Shown: positions 61,632 to 64,000 of the stretch, piece after piece | Layout of the letters: each line of letters begins with the position of its first letter | How positions within the stretch are numbered: position 1 is the stretch's first letter | Assembly: GCA_018396725.1 (NCBI GenBank) | Contig: JAGTRC010000006.1 | Location: 22,958-86,957, forward strand | Source of the DNA: Candidatus Bathyarchaeota archaeon | GTDB lineage: Archaea > Thermoproteota > Bathyarchaeia > 40CM-2-53-6 > DTGE01 | Length of the DNA stretch: 64,000 nt | Reading direction: 5' to 3' | Translations under genes and position numbers: made by a program | Notes under the pieces: generated by a model | Told to the model about the DNA's origin: nothing | Databases searched by the model: none | What the model saw: only the letters and a program-made list of their open reading frames with translations

Positions 61632-62068
61632 GCAGGATGGTTAAAATAGCTGGAGCTTACCTTCGACAAGCTGAAAGTAGGCTGAAGGACGCTGAGGAAG
61701 CCTTCAGGGATGGTAACTATCCATATTGCCTGAGGCTCTCTCAGGAATGCGTTGAGCTCTCGCTTAAGGCTTCCTTAAAGCTAGTTGGCATAGAATACCC
61801 TAAGATCCACGACGTCTCCGCTGTCCTACTGAAAGTGAAGGAGAGGTTCCCTGAATGGTTCAAGGAAAACATAGATGAGATGAGCGAAGCCTCGAGGATC
61901 CTCGCCTCTAAGAGGGAGATAGCCTTCTACGGAAGCGAAGAGGAGTATTTAGTACCCGAAGAGATTATAGGAGAGGAAGAGGCTAAGGACGCGGTCAACA
62001 AGGCGGGGAAAACTTATCAACTATGCAGGAGCCTCCTCTCAAAGTTCAGCCAGAGGCAAGAAGCTTGA
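61628..62068 (+). CDS. HEPN-domain protein (partner of HTH-MNT)
   Basis: The 146-residue protein has DGNYPYCLRLSQECVELSLK, the HEPN core, then KIHDVSAVLLKVKERFPEWF and SKREIAFYGSEEEYLVPEEI. The R-E-x-A-F-Y-G segment corresponds to the conserved C-terminal region of this HEPN subfamily. It is intact and coupled to the upstream nucleotidyltransferase. Confidence 0.88.
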   Translation: MSRMVKIAGAYLRQAESRLKDAEEAFRDGNYPYCLRLSQECVELSLKASLKLVGIEYPKIHDVSAVLLKVKERFPEWFKENIDEMSEASRILASKREIAFYGSEEEYLVPEEIIGEEEAKDAVNKAGKTYQLCRSLLSKFSQRQEA

Positions 62069-62220
62069 ATTCTTAAATCGAACAATTAATGCTCCAAGTA
62101 AACTCAATAATCGTTTTCCATCCTTATAGGGGCTTAGGGCAGGTAGGGGAGCCATCGACCTTCGAGGCTTACATTTACCCCTAACAGAGGCAGCCTAAGT
62201 TAATGGATATCGAAGAGAAG

Positions 62221-62622
62221 CTAAGAAGAACATGGTATCGGAGGTGAATGTCCCGGGCCGGGGAAGTGAGAGATAAAAGGCGCACCTAACCGGCGAGGCA
62301 TAAGTGACGTTCGAGTAGGGCCAGACACCGGTTTAATATCCATTAAAACAGGGTCATCACAAATGCTTATCTCCGCGAGCTTTTCCACAGCGAACCATTC
62401 TGGGAACTTCTCTTTATTCATTAGTAGGACCCGGCTTACGTCATGCTTCTTGGGATACTCCACGCCCACAAGCCTTAGGGCTGCCTTCAAACTCAGCTCA
62501 ACGCATTCCTGGGAGCTCCTCACGGTGTAGGCATGGTTCCCATCTTTCAGGGCTATCCGCGCCGTCTTCAGCCTGGAATATGCCTGCTCGAGCATCGAGG
62601 CACCTACTTCTATGCTCCTCAA
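62221..62622 (-). pseudogene. HEPN-domain paralogue, C-terminally truncated
   Basis: TTG 62622 (overlapping the stop of the broken MNT gene) starts LRSIEVGASMLEQAYSRLKT and continues DGNHAYTVRSSQECVELSLK and KHDVSRVLLMNKEKFPEWF, closely matching the intact HEPN at 61.6 kb. After KLAEIS the similarity ends and the frame runs into unrelated Pro/Gly/Ser-rich codons to 62221. The conserved A-F-Y-G region is missing. Confidence 0.7.
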
Positions 62623-63361
62623 ATCTCGATCACGTCCCCGAGCTTCATATCCGGTTTTAGATCCCAGAACCATTCATTCCCCAGATATGAAAACCCTCCT
62701 CGCCTTAAGCCTAGAAAGAGCCATCGTCTTCTCTTTGACTAGGGAGGCGTAGGATCCTTCGTCAAATATAGGTATCCCTTCATGGATCACGTCCAATAGG
62801 ATGGGTGGGAAGGCCCTTGCCTCTTCAATGTTTAGGGGGTAGGAAGGAGATATGAATGTCGACGCCGTTTCCGTAGAGCCAATCCAGTTCCTCCTTCACT
62901 TTACCTGAGGCCTCTACCTTTAAGAGTTTATCGAGCCTCCCCCCTAAGTTCTCCGCTCTCTCCATTATTATGAGTATGTCAACGTCGCTGTCCTCCTCAG
63001 CAGCCCCCCTAGCTACGCTCCCATAGACGACTATGCTCCTCACATCCGATACTTTTCTCAAGATCTCCATGGAGGCGAGGCCTATCAATCGGCAATACCT
63101 CCCCTGCTTGAACCTCCATAAGTTGGTTATCCTACCGGAGAGTATGTGGATTAGGACTTCCGGGTCGCACAGCCTGTAGCCTCTCCTCCTATTGGATCTT
63201 CCGTGAACGTAGAGGCCCCCCACCTCCTTCAACCTCGCCAAGGCGACCTTAGCGGTCGATTTCGATTTGGAGAACTTAAGGGCATCTTCAAAATAGAATA
63301 TCTCTCCTCCAAAATTCACGTAGAGGTTCGCGTAGAGCTCCCCGATCCACCTGGAAGCCAT
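62619..63361 (-). pseudogene. Winged-helix + MNT paralogue with two frameshifts
   Basis: ATG 63361 starts MASRWIGELYANLYVNFGGE, and IVVYGSVARGAAEEDSDVDI is the intact MNT motif. After HISFLPPKH a TGA falls at 62825. In a second frame LNIEEARAFPPILLDVIHEG and DEGSYASLVKEKTMALSRLK continue to RVFISGE, then a third frame reads NEWFWDLKPDMKLGDVIEI, ending at 62619. The order matches the intact paralogue at 60.9 kb throughout. A TATA box (TTAAATATAAGG, minus strand, 63382-63393) remains. Confidence 0.75.
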
Positions 63362-63533
63362 ATAAGTTAACAATATATTAACCTTATATTTAACGTGTTC
63401 GGAAGGCAGCCCGATCCCTCAAGGTGAAAGCCCGGAATCCCCACGCGACCCCTCCCTCCACATTGCTCTAAAAGTTGATTTATGATGCGTCTAGGTGCGG
63501 CGGGTGCTCCTATCCATTAATTATATGGATTAA

Positions 63534-63562
63534 TTGATGTTGATCCGCATAATTAACATCAA
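63534..63562. repeat. 8-bp inverted repeat in A+T-rich spacer
   Basis: TTGATGTT (63534-63541) and AACATCAA (63555-63562) are perfect inverted arms 13 bases apart, next to CCATTAATTATATGG (63514-63528), itself a dyad. The 63394-63843 spacer holds no supported gene. The sites could regulate the amidase gene that starts near 63844, but they are nearly 300 bases upstream. Confidence 0.4.
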
Positions 63563-63843
63563 GTATTTGAATCATACTCCAACGGAAATGGTGATATACT
63601 TCAAAGAATAGACGGAAAAGTGAAGCCATGCTCAAGGCTGCTGTATCTTGTTTTATATCTTCCATTGATATAAATCTGAAATGCGGGCCGTCCCAAAGAG
63701 CACCTTTTATGTACAGGCTTGTAAATGGGATCCCTTATAAAGATGCAGTTTAACGAGTTGGATGAAGTCCCAAATGAGTTTTGGGGGAAATTCACGCTGA
63801 GTTTAAGATAAAAGATTTAATGGGAGATCAACTATTTATGTCT

Positions 63844-64000
63844 ATGAAGAAGTTGTCTCTAAAGGTTCAGAGGAAGCTCCATTATACAATGAGTCCTTTT
63901 CACAGTCCAACTCTAACCATAAATCCTGGTGAGACCATTGTGGTAGAGACTGAAGACGCTTTCTCCGGGCAAATAAGGACGGAGAAAGATAGGAGGGACC
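63844..64000 (+). CDS. Acetamidase/formamidase family protein, N-terminus (partial)
   Basis: ATG 63844 opens MKKLSLKVQRKLHYTMSPFH, then PTLTINPGETIVVETEDAFS and GQIRTEKDRRD, running off the right edge. HYTxSPFHxPxLTxxPGExVxVExxDAFSGQI is the start of the FmdA/AmdA family (hydrolysis of formamide, acetamide or related amides). GGGAGATC upstream is a reasonable ribosome-binding site. Confidence 0.75.
   Translation, partial: MKKLSLKVQRKLHYTMSPFHSPTLTINPGETIVVETEDAFSGQIRTEKDRRD

Noticed and set aside
63601..63795. 64-codon minus-strand frame
   Set aside because: No motif and no start signals; it lies in the A+T-rich spacer before the amidase gene.
1..64000. CRISPR array, IS element or provirus
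   Set aside because: No regularly spaced repeats, no transposase with intact ends and no cluster of viral structural genes were seen; accessory content is toxin-antitoxin and HEPN/MNT modules.

Overview
This window is archaeal chromosome. The evidence is archaeal-type leucyl- and alanyl-tRNA synthetases, a P1/L12 stalk protein, Alba, an RPA-like OB-fold protein, RtcB, tRNA genes with an encoded CCA, TATA boxes about 30 bases upstream of starts, lysine synthesis on the LysW carrier protein, and many HEPN/nucleotidyltransferase pairs. A C-terminal anchor of the 'VGG...LAPYVALAGL...KRRRR' type, corrinoid methyl-transfer proteins and a group-4-type hydrogenase core fit a Bathyarchaeia-like anaerobe. 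That placement is inference; no rRNA is present. Base composition is G+C-rich in core genes and more A+T-rich around toxin-antitoxin modules.

Layout. 0-4 kb: aspartate-family amino acids (end of homoserine dehydrogenase, aspartate kinase, and convergently thrB-thrC). 4-10 kb: MscS-like channel, CYTH protein, a corrinoid protein/URO-D-like methyltransferase pair, two membrane proteins. 10.3-17.3 kb: an isopropylmalate/homocitrate synthase followed by lysW-X-Y-Z-J-K, packed with overlaps. 17.3-23.8 kb: an accessory stretch full of toxin-antitoxin genes, most broken by frameshifts, stops or deletions, plus a CPBP protease and a DUF2283-type protein. 23.9-27.7 kb: two stand-alone Lrp/AsnC ligand-binding domains, a [NiFe]-hydrogenase core (small, large, ferredoxin subunits, no membrane subunits) and an FrhB-like protein. 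28-31 kb: an intact VapBC with a perfect operator palindrome, an ECF S-component, and a single-chain MntA-HepT fusion. 31-35 kb: a HypE-like protein, an isocitrate/isopropylmalate-type dehydrogenase, and aconitase-type large and small subunits. 35-37 kb: two HEPN-MNT pairs. 37.8-41.7 kb: the most unusual locus, a lysine 2,3-aminomutase between two D-Ala-D-Ala-ligase-like ATP-grasp proteins, the second fused to a GNAT domain. 42-45.5 kb: VapBC, tRNA-Thr, thiL, HepT-MntA, tRNA-Arg. 45.6-56 kb: core translation and nucleic-acid genes. 56-64 kb: a surface protein, decayed TA modules, an inverted pair of MNT-HEPN loci (one intact, one broken), and the start of an acetamidase/formamidase.

How the genes work together. 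The synthase at 10.4 kb, the aconitase-type pair at 33-35 kb and the dehydrogenase at 32 kb can make 2-aminoadipate, which LysW-X-Y-Z-J-K converts to lysine (possibly also glutamate to ornithine). The aminomutase at 39 kb would turn lysine into beta-lysine, and the flanking ligases and GNAT domain could build an acylated or peptide-linked beta-lysine product. This is the best candidate here for an undescribed system.

Three genes (lysX, the DUF5615 toxin, the RPA-like gene) have conserved N-termini that begin upstream of any ATG/GTG/TTG, which suggests non-canonical start codons.
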